Numbered from the stretch's first letter, positions 18,090 to 27,716 are shown. The stretch: 64,000 bases of DNA from Berkiella sp964594635 (GCA_964594635.1 CAZQMV010000004.1:166721-230720), one strand, 5' to 3'. The notes: generated from the sequence alone by a model not told the origin. Numbers and translations: made by a program.

Positions 18090-19298
18090 TTAAAAGAACC
18101 TTTCCCATTGATTAAAACATTCAATGGCAATCACGCCTAAGAAAAAAGCAATCGTTAAAATAATGGCGGATTTTCCAAGAAAAGGCATCAGAGGTTTCTC
18201 TAACGATAAGCGATACCGACCTTGCCATACCATAACGCAAGGTAAAATTCCAAGTAGTAGGGCGACAAATAGTCCCGCAAAGCTTAATGCAAAATTAAAC
18301 CCTCGTGGAAAATATAATACAAAAATAAGCGGAGGAATAAACGTAATGGCGGAGAGCAATAATTTACCTTTTAGCTTTTTTTGGATATGAAGACCATCGG
18401 CTAAAAAATCAAATAGCGAAAGACACACACCCAGTAAGGATGTGATTAAAGCAAAAATCGAAAAATACGAAGAAGCCGTTGTGATCAACGGAATATGCAA
18501 AATTTTTTCTAATGCTTTTGGCACATCGGTGACAGGATGTCCTTGCTGTTGAATGAATAAAAGTCCATCACTGCCTTTCAATGGAATAATACCAACGATG
18601 CACAATTCCCATATTAAATAGACAATTAGCGGGATCAAGCTACCAATTAACACCACATGATAGAGTTGTCTTTTTTTGCCGTGTAAATATTCGGTGAGGC
18701 TTGGGATCACAATGGCAGAACCAAAGGCGGTGATCATCAACGGGATGGGCCTTAAATCAATTTGCGTACCTTGTGAGTAAAGCAATGCAGGATCAACATG
18801 ATTAACAGTGAGCCCCATTAAAGTACAAAAAGCCCCAATAAGACCAATCATAAGGATACGATTCACCCAATCGGTCACCGCGGTGCCCAAGCTAATGACA
18901 ATAATCGTTAAGGCGGTACCAATCAGTGCTGCATTAAAAGGAGAAGATGCTTTGCCCATACTTTGCATGCTTTGTTGCACCCATGCTCCCAGGCCGCCTA
19001 GATAAGCGGCCGTTAAAGCATAAAGTAAAACAAGATAGACTAACCAGGTGAAAATTTTGCCTGGTTTGCCTAGGGTTTTTTCTGCCATAGAGATCAAATT
19101 AGAGCCATAGCCCACCGCAAGGTTGGCTTCTAATAAAAAGAGCGCGCCTAAGGTCATAAAGAGCCAGCACACGATGTAGATAACGGTTGTTTGGGCAAAT
19201 CCTAAGTGTGCAGTTGCAACGGGTAGGGCAAGAACAGCTGCACCAATGGCAGTGCCGGCAATGAGTGCCACGCCGCCGATGGCGTTTTTTAAAGACAT
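18090..19298 (-). CDS. Aromatic amino-acid permease, TyrP/Mtr-like
   Basis: 402 aa with about eleven hydrophobic segments, HAAAP/AAAP family inner-membrane proton symporter. The N-terminus (GVALIAGTAIGAAVLALPVAT) is characteristic of TyrP and Mtr. Several paralogues occur in Legionella and Coxiella, where they feed amino-acid import; the exact substrate here (tyrosine, tryptophan or other) cannot be decided. It sits 14 bp downstream of ftsX, the place where rpoH is found in many relatives. Confidence 0.88.
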   Translation of the reverse strand: MSLKNAIGGVALIAGTAIGAAVLALPVATAHLGFAQTTVIYIVCWLFMTLGALFLLEANLAVGYGSNLISMAEKTLGKPGKIFTWLVYLVLLYALTAAYLGGLGAWVQQSMQSMGKASSPFNAALIGTALTIIVISLGTAVTDWVNRILMIGLIGAFCTLMGLTVNHVDPALLYSQGTQIDLRPIPLMITAFGSAIVIPSLTEYLHGKKRQLYHVVLIGSLIPLIVYLIWELCIVGIIPLKGSDGLLFIQQQGHPVTDVPKALEKILHIPLITTASSYFSIFALITSLLGVCLSLFDFLADGLHIQKKLKGKLLLSAITFIPPLIFVLYFPRGFNFALSFAGLFVALLLGILPCVMVWQGRYRLSLEKPLMPFLGKSAIILTIAFFLGVIAIECFNQWERFF

Positions 19299-19312
19299 GG
19301 TAGACCTTACTG

Positions 19313-20290
19313 TTAGTATTCGTTCTGTGTTCGGCGTTGTTGCATGAAAGCGACTATCGCCCCTAACCAGCCTAAAGTAATGCTGGCGACTAAGAAGGTC
19401 ACTGTATCGTAGAACGTTAGATTTTCCAAGGTGAATATCCCCTGATAAAGCGAGACGAGCTGCTTTGTAGGAGTGCTTAAGGTAAAGATGGCAATATAAG
19501 TGACAAGGACGGCAATGATGCCACCAAGGGCACCATAGAGCATGCCCCTATAGAGAAAAGGTCGGCGAATAAAGGCTTCGGTTGCACCAACGAGGTTTAA
19601 AACATCCATTTCATCACGATGACGCTCAAGGGCAAGACGGATAGTATTGCCAACCATTAACGTGACGCCTAGGCCAATGAGCAAATATAAGGCGTGGGCC
19701 AAGGTTTTGCCAAACAGCAGAAAAACCGCTAATTTTTCTAGCCAATCATAATCAAAAGCAGCGCTTTTCACAGAAGGCATTTTACTCAAAGCGTCTTTCA
19801 TGATCCGCAATTCTGATTCGGTTGTTTCTTTTGGATTTAATTCCATGGTGATTACACCAGGAAGGGGATTTTCCCCTAATAAAGCCAGGGTGTCTTTTAA
19901 GCCGCTTGCTGCCTCAAATTCTTGTAATGTTTTTTCAGGACCTAAAAAAGTGGCTTTTTTAATAAAGGAATAGTGTGTAATACGCTGTAAAATCGCATTA
20001 ACTTCGTGACTGCTGGCATTGGGGTTTAAATATAAAGTAATGGCAGAGCCTTGATCAAAGCCTTCACTCAAGTGCGCAATGTTTTTCACAAATAAATAAA
20101 GACTCATCGGTAACGATAAACAAACGCCCATCGCAAAAATAGACAAAAAGGTAGCAACAGGTGAAGTGGACAAGTTGCGTAAGCTAAGTTTGCATGCCAT
20201 GTAGTGGGCGGTAAAGTAGCGATGTAGAGATCCACGCCAAGCGACTTGCGAGAACGTGGTATTGCGTTTTTTCATGGTTGCCTTAGACAT
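19313..20290 (-). CDS. ftsX: Cell division protein FtsX
   Basis: Inner-membrane partner of FtsE. FtsEX activates septal peptidoglycan hydrolases. It has one N-terminal membrane segment (TFLSIFAMGVCLSLPMSLYLF), a periplasmic domain, and three C-terminal segments. The ATG at 20290 overlaps the ftsE stop by 8 bp and has GAGGAG 7 bases upstream; an alternative ATG at 20275 has AAGG. The 12-codon extension further upstream lies inside ftsE. Confidence 0.94.
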   Translation of the reverse strand: MSKATMKKRNTTFSQVAWRGSLHRYFTAHYMACKLSLRNLSTSPVATFLSIFAMGVCLSLPMSLYLFVKNIAHLSEGFDQGSAITLYLNPNASSHEVNAILQRITHYSFIKKATFLGPEKTLQEFEAASGLKDTLALLGENPLPGVITMELNPKETTESELRIMKDALSKMPSVKSAAFDYDWLEKLAVFLLFGKTLAHALYLLIGLGVTLMVGNTIRLALERHRDEMDVLNLVGATEAFIRRPFLYRGMLYGALGGIIAVLVTYIAIFTLSTPTKQLVSLYQGIFTLENLTFYDTVTFLVASITLGWLGAIVAFMQQRRTQNEY

Positions 20291-20969
20291 TGACCATCTC
20301 CTCTTCTGCTTGCGAGGTGGTAACAAGCTGTCCCTTTGCTAATTGTATTTTTCGATAAGGAAAAGTTTCGAGTAATCGCACATCGTGCGAAGCAATGAGC
20401 ACGGTCACACCGACTTGATGAAAACGTTCAAATAATTTCATAATTTCCAAGGAGAGTTCGGGGTCCAAGTTGCCTGTTGGTTCATCAGCGAGTAAAAAAC
20501 GGGGCTTGTGAACAACGGCGCGAGCAATCCCGACACGTTGTTGTTCTCCCTCAGAAAGCATGGGCGGATTGCAATGTTCTTTATCAAGTAAGCCCACTCT
20601 TTCAAGCGCTGCTCTCACCCGTCTTGCGGTATCGAATCTATCAAAGCCGGCAATCATTAATGGCATCGCGACATTTTCAAAAATCGTATAGTTATTTAGT
20701 AATTTAGGGTTTTGTGAAATAAAGCCAAGCTTGCGTCGATAATAAGGCACTTTGTTTTGTTTAATCAAAGATAAGTTTTTACCGCTCACCACGAGGTGTC
20801 CGCGGGTTGGCTCTTCAAGTAATGCAATCAATTTGAGTAAGGTGGATTTGCCTGCACCTGAATGACCTTGTAAAAAGACCATTTCACCGCTGGCAATTTC
20901 AAGGGAAACATTACTGAGGGCAATATGGCCATTGGGATACTTTTTCGTCACATTGAAAAATGTAATCAC
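20283..20969 (-). CDS. ftsE: Cell division ATP-binding protein FtsE
   Basis: ABC ATPase of the FtsEX complex. Walker A is GHSGAGKSTLLK, Walker B is FLLADEPTGNLD, and the H-loop is VLIASHD. The signature reads LSEGEQQRVGIARA, with Glu in place of the common second Gly (LSGGEQ), a small departure. 228 aa, full length. It overlaps ftsX and is preceded by ftsY after about 100 bp. Confidence 0.96.
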   Translation of the reverse strand: MITFFNVTKKYPNGHIALSNVSLEIASGEMVFLQGHSGAGKSTLLKLIALLEEPTRGHLVVSGKNLSLIKQNKVPYYRRKLGFISQNPKLLNNYTIFENVAMPLMIAGFDRFDTARRVRAALERVGLLDKEHCNPPMLSEGEQQRVGIARAVVHKPRFLLADEPTGNLDPELSLEIMKLFERFHQVGVTVLIASHDVRLLETFPYRKIQLAKGQLVTTSQAEEEMVNV

Positions 20970-21068
20970 GCTTGCCTTCCTTGGGGTTCAGTAGAAGCTT
21001 TTATCATAGCGGTGGCTCGCCCAAAAGTCGACGGGGAAGCGAGTAAAGCTAGATGTTAGAAATAAAAC

Positions 21069-22157
21069 TTATTCTTCAGGAGTGGCATCAAACAAGGCTT
21101 CAACAAAGGCTTTTGCTTCAAAGGGACGTAAATCATCTACTTTCTCGCCTACACCAATAAAACGGATCGGTAGCTTTAGCTTATTGGCAATAGCAAAAAT
21201 AATACCGCCTTTGGCTGTGCCATCGAGCTTGGTAAGCGCAATGCCGGTAACGCCCATGGCTTCATGGAATTTTTGCGCTTGGTTTAGCGCGTTTTGGCCA
21301 GTATTCGCATCTAACACCAGCAGTACCTCATGTGGCGCATTAGGGTCTTGTTTTTGTAACACACGTTTGACTTTTTTAAGCTCATCCATCAGGTTGTCGC
21401 GCGTGTGTAAGCGTCCTGCCGTATCAGCGATTAAGACATCAATCTGCTTAGCCCGTGCCGATTGTAAAGCATCAAAAATAACGGAAGCACTGTCAGCGCC
21501 GGTATGTTGAGATGTTACTGTCACGCCGTTGCGCTCACCCCATACCGCCAATTGTTCAATCGCAGCTGCTCGAAAAGTATCGCCTGCGGCTAACATCACA
21601 CTCATGCCATCTTGTTGGAATTTTTTAGCTAATTTGCCAATGGTGGTTGTTTTGCCGGCACCATTGACCCCAATCATGAGGATCACAAAAGGGCGTTGTT
21701 GACTGATAACTAATGGTTGCTCACAAGGCAGCAGCATTTCCGTTAAGGCTTTTTGTAAAGCGCCATAAACGGCGGCGGGATCTTTTAATTCTTTGCGGCT
21801 TATTCCTTGAGTGAGTTTTTGCATAATCAGCTGAGTTGCTTCAACGCCCACATCTGCGGTTAAAAGCTGAGTTTCGATCTGTTCGACCAGATCATCATCA
21901 ATTTCCTTTTTGCCCAAAAACAAGGTTGCCAGCCCTTCGGTAAAAGAAGAGCGGGTGCGGGTGAGGGAATTTTTCAGACGAGAAAACCAGGATGTGGAGG
22001 TTGGTCTTTCTTGGGTTTGCTGGGTGACTTCTGGCGTCACTAAAGGCGCAATAGGTGCTTCAGTTGTCTCAACAGGCGTGGCAGGGGCCTCGGATTCATT
22101 TTGCGGATTTTTGGGGGCAGAGCCATCGTTTTTGTTGCGTCGGAAAAATTTGAACAT
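21069..22157 (-). CDS. ftsY: Signal recognition particle receptor FtsY
   Basis: SRP-receptor GTPase that docks ribosome-nascent chain complexes at the inner membrane. The N-terminal ~60 residues form an acidic/Pro/Thr-rich A domain (PVETTEAPIAPLVTPEV), followed by the NG domain with G1 GVNGAGKTTTIGKLA, DTAGRLHTRDNL, TKLDGTAKGG and closing GVGEKVDDLRPF. 362 aa. First gene of ftsY-ftsE-ftsX; divergent from the M16 peptidase pair and near rsmD, as in other gammaproteobacteria. Confidence 0.97.
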   Translation of the reverse strand: MFKFFRRNKNDGSAPKNPQNESEAPATPVETTEAPIAPLVTPEVTQQTQERPTSTSWFSRLKNSLTRTRSSFTEGLATLFLGKKEIDDDLVEQIETQLLTADVGVEATQLIMQKLTQGISRKELKDPAAVYGALQKALTEMLLPCEQPLVISQQRPFVILMIGVNGAGKTTTIGKLAKKFQQDGMSVMLAAGDTFRAAAIEQLAVWGERNGVTVTSQHTGADSASVIFDALQSARAKQIDVLIADTAGRLHTRDNLMDELKKVKRVLQKQDPNAPHEVLLVLDANTGQNALNQAQKFHEAMGVTGIALTKLDGTAKGGIIFAIANKLKLPIRFIGVGEKVDDLRPFEAKAFVEALFDATPEE

Positions 22158-22234
22158 ACTCTCGCCTAACCAAGAAAATAGGGTATCCTACCATTAGTGA
22201 ATGATAGGTAAAGAGCCTAAGGTGGTTTAATCGC

Positions 22235-23587
22235 ATGAAAACAGGGATGATCAAAGCAACTGGCTTAGTTTTAGGGGCCTTATTAGCGTGGAGCGTACAA
22301 AGCGTGGCAACGGAAAAACCCATCACAAAAGAGCACAAGTTAGCAAATGGTCTTAAGATTTTAGTGAGAGAAGATCATCGGGCGCCTGTCGTCGTCTCGC
22401 AAATTTGGTATAAAGTCGGCTCATCGGATGAGCATCGCGGTATTACCGGCATCTCTCATGCGCTGGAGCATATGATGTTTCAAGGCACGCCTTCCCTACC
22501 CGGCGATGGCTTTGCACAAAAGATTTCTGAATACGGTGGGCAAAACAATGCCTTCACCGGTGATGACTACACTGCTTACTATGAAGAGCTCGATGCCTCT
22601 CATTTGGATATTAGCTTCAAATTAGAAGCTGATAGAATGACCAACCTCACTATTTCACCTGAAGCCTTTGATAAAGAAATTAAAGTGGTGATGGAAGAGC
22701 GGCGCATGCGCACCGATGACAATCCACAAAATTTAACGCATGAACGCTTTATGGCTGTTGCGAATGTGATGGGACCTTATCATCATCCGGTGATTGGGTG
22801 GCAAGATGATCTTGATCATATGAATGCAGAAGCATTAAAACGTTGGTACCAAAAATGGTATTCCCCAAGCAATGCGACCATTGTCGTTGTGGGCGATGTG
22901 AATGCCGAAAAAGTGTTTGCGATGGTTGAAGAACATTTTGGCAAAATCCCTGCCAAAGAAGCGCCGAAGGCGAAGACAGTCAATGAAATACCGAGCCTCG
23001 GCGAAAAGCGCATTAAAGTGCATTTACCAGCAAAACTGCCCTATGCCATTTGGGGCTTTGAAGCACCCAGTATTAAATCTGCAAAAGATGAAAAAGAAGC
23101 GTATGCCTTGTTAGTGGCAAGCGCTATTTTAGATGGGGGTGAAAGCTCACGCTTTTCACGTTCATTGATTCGGGGTGAACAAGTTGCTGCTGCATTAAGC
23201 ACAAATTACGATATTTTTAAACAATATGGCTCACAGTTTGTGATTTCTGGCGTGCCAACCCAAGGGCATACCATTGCTGAGCTTGAAACAAAAGTGCTAG
23301 CAGAACTTGATAAATTGAAAAAAGAAATGGTTACACCAAATGAATTGCAAAAAGTAAAAACGCAAATGCTTGCTCAAGAAATTTTTGAAAAAGATTCTAT
23401 GGCACAGCAAGCCACCTTTTTAGGCATGTTAGAAACAGTGGGATTACCTTGGCAATTAGCGGATGATTTTACTGAAAAAGTGAAAGCCGTTACTGCTGAA
23501 CAAGTACAAGCTGCAGCAAATAAGTATTTTGATGTTAAACACATTACGGTTGCAGAGCTTATCCCTGAAAATGTCACGGTTAACTAA
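22235..23587 (+). CDS. M16 zinc peptidase, catalytic member
   Basis: 450 aa with an N-terminal hydrophobic export signal (MIKATGLVLGALLAWSVQSVATEK), so periplasmic or membrane-attached. The inverted zinc motif HxxEH is intact (His75, Glu78, His79 in HALEHMMF), with the downstream glutamate in VVMEERRMRTDD. It is followed 11 bp later by a paralogue lacking the motif. Such tandem pairs act as heterodimers in which one subunit cleaves. Substrate unknown. Confidence 0.92.
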   Translation: MKTGMIKATGLVLGALLAWSVQSVATEKPITKEHKLANGLKILVREDHRAPVVVSQIWYKVGSSDEHRGITGISHALEHMMFQGTPSLPGDGFAQKISEYGGQNNAFTGDDYTAYYEELDASHLDISFKLEADRMTNLTISPEAFDKEIKVVMEERRMRTDDNPQNLTHERFMAVANVMGPYHHPVIGWQDDLDHMNAEALKRWYQKWYSPSNATIVVVGDVNAEKVFAMVEEHFGKIPAKEAPKAKTVNEIPSLGEKRIKVHLPAKLPYAIWGFEAPSIKSAKDEKEAYALLVASAILDGGESSRFSRSLIRGEQVAAALSTNYDIFKQYGSQFVISGVPTQGHTIAELETKVLAELDKLKKEMVTPNELQKVKTQMLAQEIFEKDSMAQQATFLGMLETVGLPWQLADDFTEKVKAVTAEQVQAAANKYFDVKHITVAELIPENVTVN

Positions 23588-23598
23588 GGAACGGTATT

Positions 23599-25086
23599 AT
23601 GACAAGTGAATCACCAGCAAAAAGTTCCTGTATGCGTTGGATCAAGTTAAGCATTATTGCTCTAGCTATTGTTGGTGCAGCGATGTTTATTATTTATAAA
23701 TATTATCCATCGGAACAAACAACGCCTGCACAAGGGGGAGAATTAGCAAAAATGATGGGTATACAAAACAAGGCTCCTCAAAAATTGGATACGTTTAAAG
23801 AAGTGAAAGGCGTACTAGATATTCAACATTGGGTAACACCACAAGGTGTTTCTGTTTATTTTGTGCCAGTGCGCACTTTGCCAATGGTCGACATTCAATT
23901 GGTATTCGATGCAGGTGCTGCACGCAATGGTAATAAAGGTGGTCTTGCTTATCTCACCAATACCTTATTGGCAGAAGGGACCCAAAAGCTTAGCGCCGAT
24001 CAAGTGGCAGAGAACTTTGAAAAGCTGGGTGCGCAATATAGTGCCGAATCACAAAGAGATATGGCGTCATTGCATTTACGCAGTTTATCGGAGCCCTCCC
24101 AATTGATCCCTGCGGTACAAACCTTGGCGGAACTCGTTAGCCAACCCGCGTTTCCGGAACAAGGTTTTAAACGTGAACAACAAACGGCATTGAGCGCTTT
24201 AAAACAGCAATCACAAAGCCCCAACCAAGTTGCCAGTAAAGCATTTTATACAGCGCTTTATCCTAATCAACCCTATTCTAATTGGGTATTGGGTGATGAG
24301 AAAACCATCGCTGCTTTAACAGTGGAAGATGTCAGAGCGTTTTTCAAACAATACTATGTCGCTAAAAATGTGGCAGTGACTATTGTGGGTGACTTGAGCG
24401 CCACTGAAGCTGACGCGATTGCGCAAACATTAGTTAAAGATATGGCGCAGGGCGAAAAGCCTGCTCCTATTCAAGAAGTGGGCAATTTAACCGAAAACGT
24501 TGTGCGAAAAGTGAATTTCCCTTCAGCACAAACGCATATTTTGCTCGGCGAACCTGGTGTGAAACATGGTGATCCCGATTATTACGCACTTTATTTGGGT
24601 AATCATATTTTGGGTGGCAATGGCTCTGTGACACGGATCTTTGACATTATCCGTAATAAAAATGGGCTCGCTTATTCAGCGTATAGTTATTTTGTACCAA
24701 TGCGTGAACGTGGCCCCTTTGTGCTAGGTTGCCAAACCCGCAATGATCAAGCAGATAAAGCGTTGCAATTGATGCAAGGCTTGTTGCAAGAATTTGTTGA
24801 AAAAGGTCCAACCGATGAAGAGCTTGCGCAGGCTAAGAAAAATTTATTAGGCGGCTATGCTTTACGTTTTGACAGTAATGCATCGATTAGTCAGCAAATT
24901 TCCGCCTTGGCGTTTTATGGATTGCCGTTAGATTATTTTGATAAATTCAAACCTGCGATCGAAGCGATTGACTCCAATAAAGTCAAAGAAGCGTTTCAAA
25001 AACGTATTCTCACCAAGAACATGGTGGTGGTGATGGTTGGGGGCGAAGCCGTGGCTCCTCCCAAGGCCGATATTCCTAAAGTGTAG
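23599..25086 (+). CDS. M16 peptidase-like subunit lacking the zinc motif
   Basis: 495 aa. One N-terminal membrane anchor (LSIIALAIVGAAMFIIYKYY) follows a short cytoplasmic head, with the rest periplasmic. It aligns in outline with the preceding protein, but the HxxEH place reads GLAYLTNTLLAEGT, so it cannot bind zinc in the usual way. It does carry the R/Y-type substrate-clamping region near the C-terminus (NKNGLAYSAYSYF). Probably the non-catalytic partner of the upstream peptidase. Stop 1 bp before rsmD. Confidence 0.9.
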   Translation: MTSESPAKSSCMRWIKLSIIALAIVGAAMFIIYKYYPSEQTTPAQGGELAKMMGIQNKAPQKLDTFKEVKGVLDIQHWVTPQGVSVYFVPVRTLPMVDIQLVFDAGAARNGNKGGLAYLTNTLLAEGTQKLSADQVAENFEKLGAQYSAESQRDMASLHLRSLSEPSQLIPAVQTLAELVSQPAFPEQGFKREQQTALSALKQQSQSPNQVASKAFYTALYPNQPYSNWVLGDEKTIAALTVEDVRAFFKQYYVAKNVAVTIVGDLSATEADAIAQTLVKDMAQGEKPAPIQEVGNLTENVVRKVNFPSAQTHILLGEPGVKHGDPDYYALYLGNHILGGNGSVTRIFDIIRNKNGLAYSAYSYFVPMRERGPFVLGCQTRNDQADKALQLMQGLLQEFVEKGPTDEELAQAKKNLLGGYALRFDSNASISQQISALAFYGLPLDYFDKFKPAIEAIDSNKVKEAFQKRILTKNMVVVMVGGEAVAPPKADIPKV

Positions 25087-25087
25087 A

Positions 25088-25672
25088 ATGCGAAGCAAAG
25101 ATCAAGGTTCGATCCGCATCATTGCTGGGAAATGGCGTGGTCGGCAAATCAAAGTATTACCGCACATTGGGGTGCGTCCCACCCCATCTCGTGTGCGGGA
25201 AACCGTTTTTAACTGGTTAACTGGCAGTCTCAATGGTGCTCACTGTTTAGATTTATTCGCAGGCAGCGGCGCACTCGGTTTCGAAGCATTATCGCGGGGT
25301 GCCAATCATGTTATTTTTGTTGATGCACAGATCCCTATTGTGAAAGCCATTAAAAATACGGCAACGATTTTAAATGCTCACAACGATTGTGAAATCGTTT
25401 TATCAGATGGTTTACGCTATTTGCGTCATCCCAAACCGCATCAAAAACCGTTTGACATTATTTTTCTTGATCCGCCCTTTGCCACGATATTATTAAATTC
25501 GAGTCTTGAAATACTGGCAACGCATCCGCAAGTAACGCAAAACACGCTGTTGTACATTGAATCATCAAAAGCCTTAGAGCCCGAACGCTTGCCCGCAGGC
25601 TGGCAGCTATTAAAACAAAAAGTGGCAGGGGAAGTGGCCTATCATTTAGTGCAAGGGGCTGCGACACCATGA
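25088..25672 (+). CDS. rsmD: 16S rRNA m2G966 methyltransferase RsmD
   Basis: Methylates G966 of 16S rRNA. Motif I LDLFAGSGALGFEALSRGA and the catalytic DIIFLDPPF are both present, and the N-terminus (IRIIAGKWRGR) is typical. The ATG at 25088 is chosen because the upstream extension of the frame lies inside the previous gene and the family N-terminus starts here. It overlaps cca by 4 bp (ATGA). Confidence 0.95.
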   Translation: MRSKDQGSIRIIAGKWRGRQIKVLPHIGVRPTPSRVRETVFNWLTGSLNGAHCLDLFAGSGALGFEALSRGANHVIFVDAQIPIVKAIKNTATILNAHNDCEIVLSDGLRYLRHPKPHQKPFDIIFLDPPFATILLNSSLEILATHPQVTQNTLLYIESSKALEPERLPAGWQLLKQKVAGEVAYHLVQGAATP

Positions 25673-26901
25673 AAATATATCTGGTAGGCGGCGCCGTGCG
25701 CGATAAGTTATTGGGACTTCCCGTCCATGAGCGCGACTATGTCGTTGTGGGAGCAAAACCCGATGAATTATTAGCAAAAGGTTTTGTAGGTGTCGGAAAA
25801 TCCTTTCCTGTTTTTTTACATCCAGAAACCAAAGAAGAATATGCCTTAGCGCGCACCGAGCGTAAGACCGCGGGTGGGTATCATGGTTTTGATTTTAATA
25901 CTTCTGACAATGTGACCTTGGAAGAAGATCTCGCAAGGCGCGATCTCACCATCAATGCCATTGCAGAAGCTGAGAATGGCGAATTGGTTGATCCCTATGG
26001 TGGCCAACGCGATCTTCAATTAAAATTGCTGCGCCACGTTTCCGAAGCTTTCATGGAAGATCCGGTGCGGGTATTAAGAGTTGCCCGTTTTGCTGCGCGT
26101 TATGCACCACTGGGTTTTACCGTTGCACCCGAAACCATGACGCTGATGCAATCGATGGTCAAGCAAGGTGAAATTGATTATTTGGTCAAAGAGCGTGTTT
26201 GGAAAGAGATGCAAAAGGCCTTGACTGAGCCTGCCCCCACTGAATTTATTAAAGTATTACGTGAAGCGGGTGCGCTCAAAATCTTGCTGCCAGAAATCGA
26301 TGCGCTTTATGGTGTGCCTCAATCCCCCACTTCGCATCCTGAAGTGGATACCGGCATTCATATTGAACTTGTGTTAACCCAAGCAGCAAAATTAAGTAAT
26401 GATGCCGAAGTGCGTTTTGCGGCACTTGTTCATGATGTGGGAAAAGCACTGACCTCAGCAGAATGGTTACCAAAGCATCCTGAGCATGAACTAAAAGGCG
26501 CACTGCTGGTAAAGCAACTTTGCGAACGATTAAATGTGCCCAATGATTATCAGCATTTAGCCGAGGTGGTTTGTCGTTATCATGGTGATTGCTATAACGT
26601 CGATAAGATGTCGGCAGCGCAATTATTAGAACTGTTAAATCATCTGGATGCTTTTCGCCGACCCGAACGTTTTGAGAAGATCATTCTTGCCTGTACGGCA
26701 GATTTTCAAGGGCGCCCCGGTTTTGAAAACCAGCCTTATCCACCAGCAGAATGGCTTCGAATGGCTTTTAAGCATTCACAGTTAACGGATCTGTCAGCAC
26801 AAATTGCCAAGTTGCCAGATAAATCAGGCCCGGCAATTGCCGCCTTTATTCAGCAAAAGAGATTGACAGCTATTGCTGCTGCATTGAAGATCCCACTATG
26901 A
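25669..26901 (+). CDS. cca: tRNA nucleotidyltransferase (CCA-adding enzyme)
   Basis: Adds or repairs the CCA end of tRNAs. Class II polymerase-beta head: GGAVRDKLLG, then the metal-binding HERDYVVVG. The middle has the RNA-binding blocks (RRDLTINAIA, DPVRVLRVARFAARY). A C-terminal HD domain is present (FAALVHDVGKAL), which in E. coli gives phosphatase and phosphodiesterase activity. 410 aa. Overlaps rsmD and the next gene by 4 bp each, so a tight operon. Confidence 0.97.
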   Translation: MKIYLVGGAVRDKLLGLPVHERDYVVVGAKPDELLAKGFVGVGKSFPVFLHPETKEEYALARTERKTAGGYHGFDFNTSDNVTLEEDLARRDLTINAIAEAENGELVDPYGGQRDLQLKLLRHVSEAFMEDPVRVLRVARFAARYAPLGFTVAPETMTLMQSMVKQGEIDYLVKERVWKEMQKALTEPAPTEFIKVLREAGALKILLPEIDALYGVPQSPTSHPEVDTGIHIELVLTQAAKLSNDAEVRFAALVHDVGKALTSAEWLPKHPEHELKGALLVKQLCERLNVPNDYQHLAEVVCRYHGDCYNVDKMSAAQLLELLNHLDAFRRPERFEKIILACTADFQGRPGFENQPYPPAEWLRMAFKHSQLTDLSAQIAKLPDKSGPAIAAFIQQKRLTAIAAALKIPL

Positions 26902-27416
26902 CAGATACTGTTTATATGCAAGCGTTGCGTGCCGAGATGGAGCCAGCCTTTTTGGCGATGACCAATACAAGTCAGGCTTTTCACAAGCCATGGGTAAGCC
27001 CGCCGTTAACGCATGAAGCATTTGTTGCTTTTTATAAGCGTTACCAAGAACCCAATCAAAAAAGCTTTGTATTATTTGAAGAGGGTGAACAAATTGTTGG
27101 AGTGTTTAATTTAAGCGAGATTGTCAGAGGCTGTTTTCAAAACGCCTATCTTGGGTTTTATGTCGCTAAGGATTTTGCAGGATTGGGTTTTATGCGCCAA
27201 GGAATGCAACTCCTTCTACAAGAAGCCTTTATGACTTTGGGGTTGCATCGCATAGAAGCCAATATCCAGCCGCACAATGTTGCCTCAATTAACTTGGTGA
27301 AAAAAAGTGGCTTTCGCCTAGAAGGAGTTTCGCCCCGATATTTAAAAATCAATGATGAGTGGTGTGATCACGAGCGTTTTGCTATCACAATGGAAGATTG
27401 GCATAAAGGAAAATAA
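26898..27416 (+). CDS. GNAT N-acetyltransferase, RimJ/RimL-like
   Basis: 172 aa. The acetyl-CoA fold is recognisable: GVFNLSEIVRG, then LGFYVAKDFAGLGFMRQGMQLLL as the binding loop, and the family block HRIEANIQPHNVASINLVKKSGF. RimJ/L-type enzymes acetylate N-termini of ribosomal proteins, but many relatives act on other substrates. It overlaps cca by ATGA and lies 3 bp before the GG-leader gene. Confidence 0.85.
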   Translation: MTDTVYMQALRAEMEPAFLAMTNTSQAFHKPWVSPPLTHEAFVAFYKRYQEPNQKSFVLFEEGEQIVGVFNLSEIVRGCFQNAYLGFYVAKDFAGLGFMRQGMQLLLQEAFMTLGLHRIEANIQPHNVASINLVKKSGFRLEGVSPRYLKINDEWCDHERFAITMEDWHKGK

Positions 27417-27419
27417 AGA

Positions 27420-27716
27420 ATGCGATCACTGAATATCAATGAAATCAAAAAGGTGAGTGGCGCTAAAACAGCTGTTTTAAAATTAACCCATCTTGAAATG
27501 GATATTCTGGTCACCAATACCACACGTTTTGTTGGCACGGGCACTTATGGTGGCTACTGGTTGAATATGATTATGTATCCCAATGAGATCCATAATCTCA
27601 ATGACAAACTCCTTCCTTATGATGTTTCTGATACCTTTTTTCATAATGGTCATAAAATTATTCCCGTCGCGGTTGATGGTGGGCATATTTATAAAGTGAT
27701 GTTTGGTGAGGGGTAG
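27420..27716 (+). CDS. Small protein with double-glycine-type leader
   Basis: 98 aa. The first 15 residues, MRSLNINEIKKVSGA, match the leader consensus of class II bacteriocins and microcins (LxxxEIxxVSGG/GA), with a predicted cut after Ala15. The remaining 83 residues have no cysteine, are moderately hydrophobic, and carry Gly/Tyr/Asn-rich stretches (GTGTYGGYWLNMIMYPNE); they are unrecognised. An AAAGGA site precedes the ATG. No C39 peptidase transporter or immunity gene is visible in the window. The leader call rests on the motif; a bacteriocin role is inference. Confidence 0.6.
   Translation: MRSLNINEIKKVSGAKTAVLKLTHLEMDILVTNTTRFVGTGTYGGYWLNMIMYPNEIHNLNDKLLPYDVSDTFFHNGHKIIPVAVDGGHIYKVMFGEG

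Noticed and set aside
21082..21510. 142-codon + strand frame inside ftsY
   Set aside because: Antisense to the GTPase domain of ftsY, with no ribosome site or recognisable product.
23599..25086. Degraded M16 peptidase pseudogene
   Set aside because: The zinc motif is absent, but the frame is full length with membrane anchor and conserved C-terminal region, as expected for the non-catalytic partner of such pairs.
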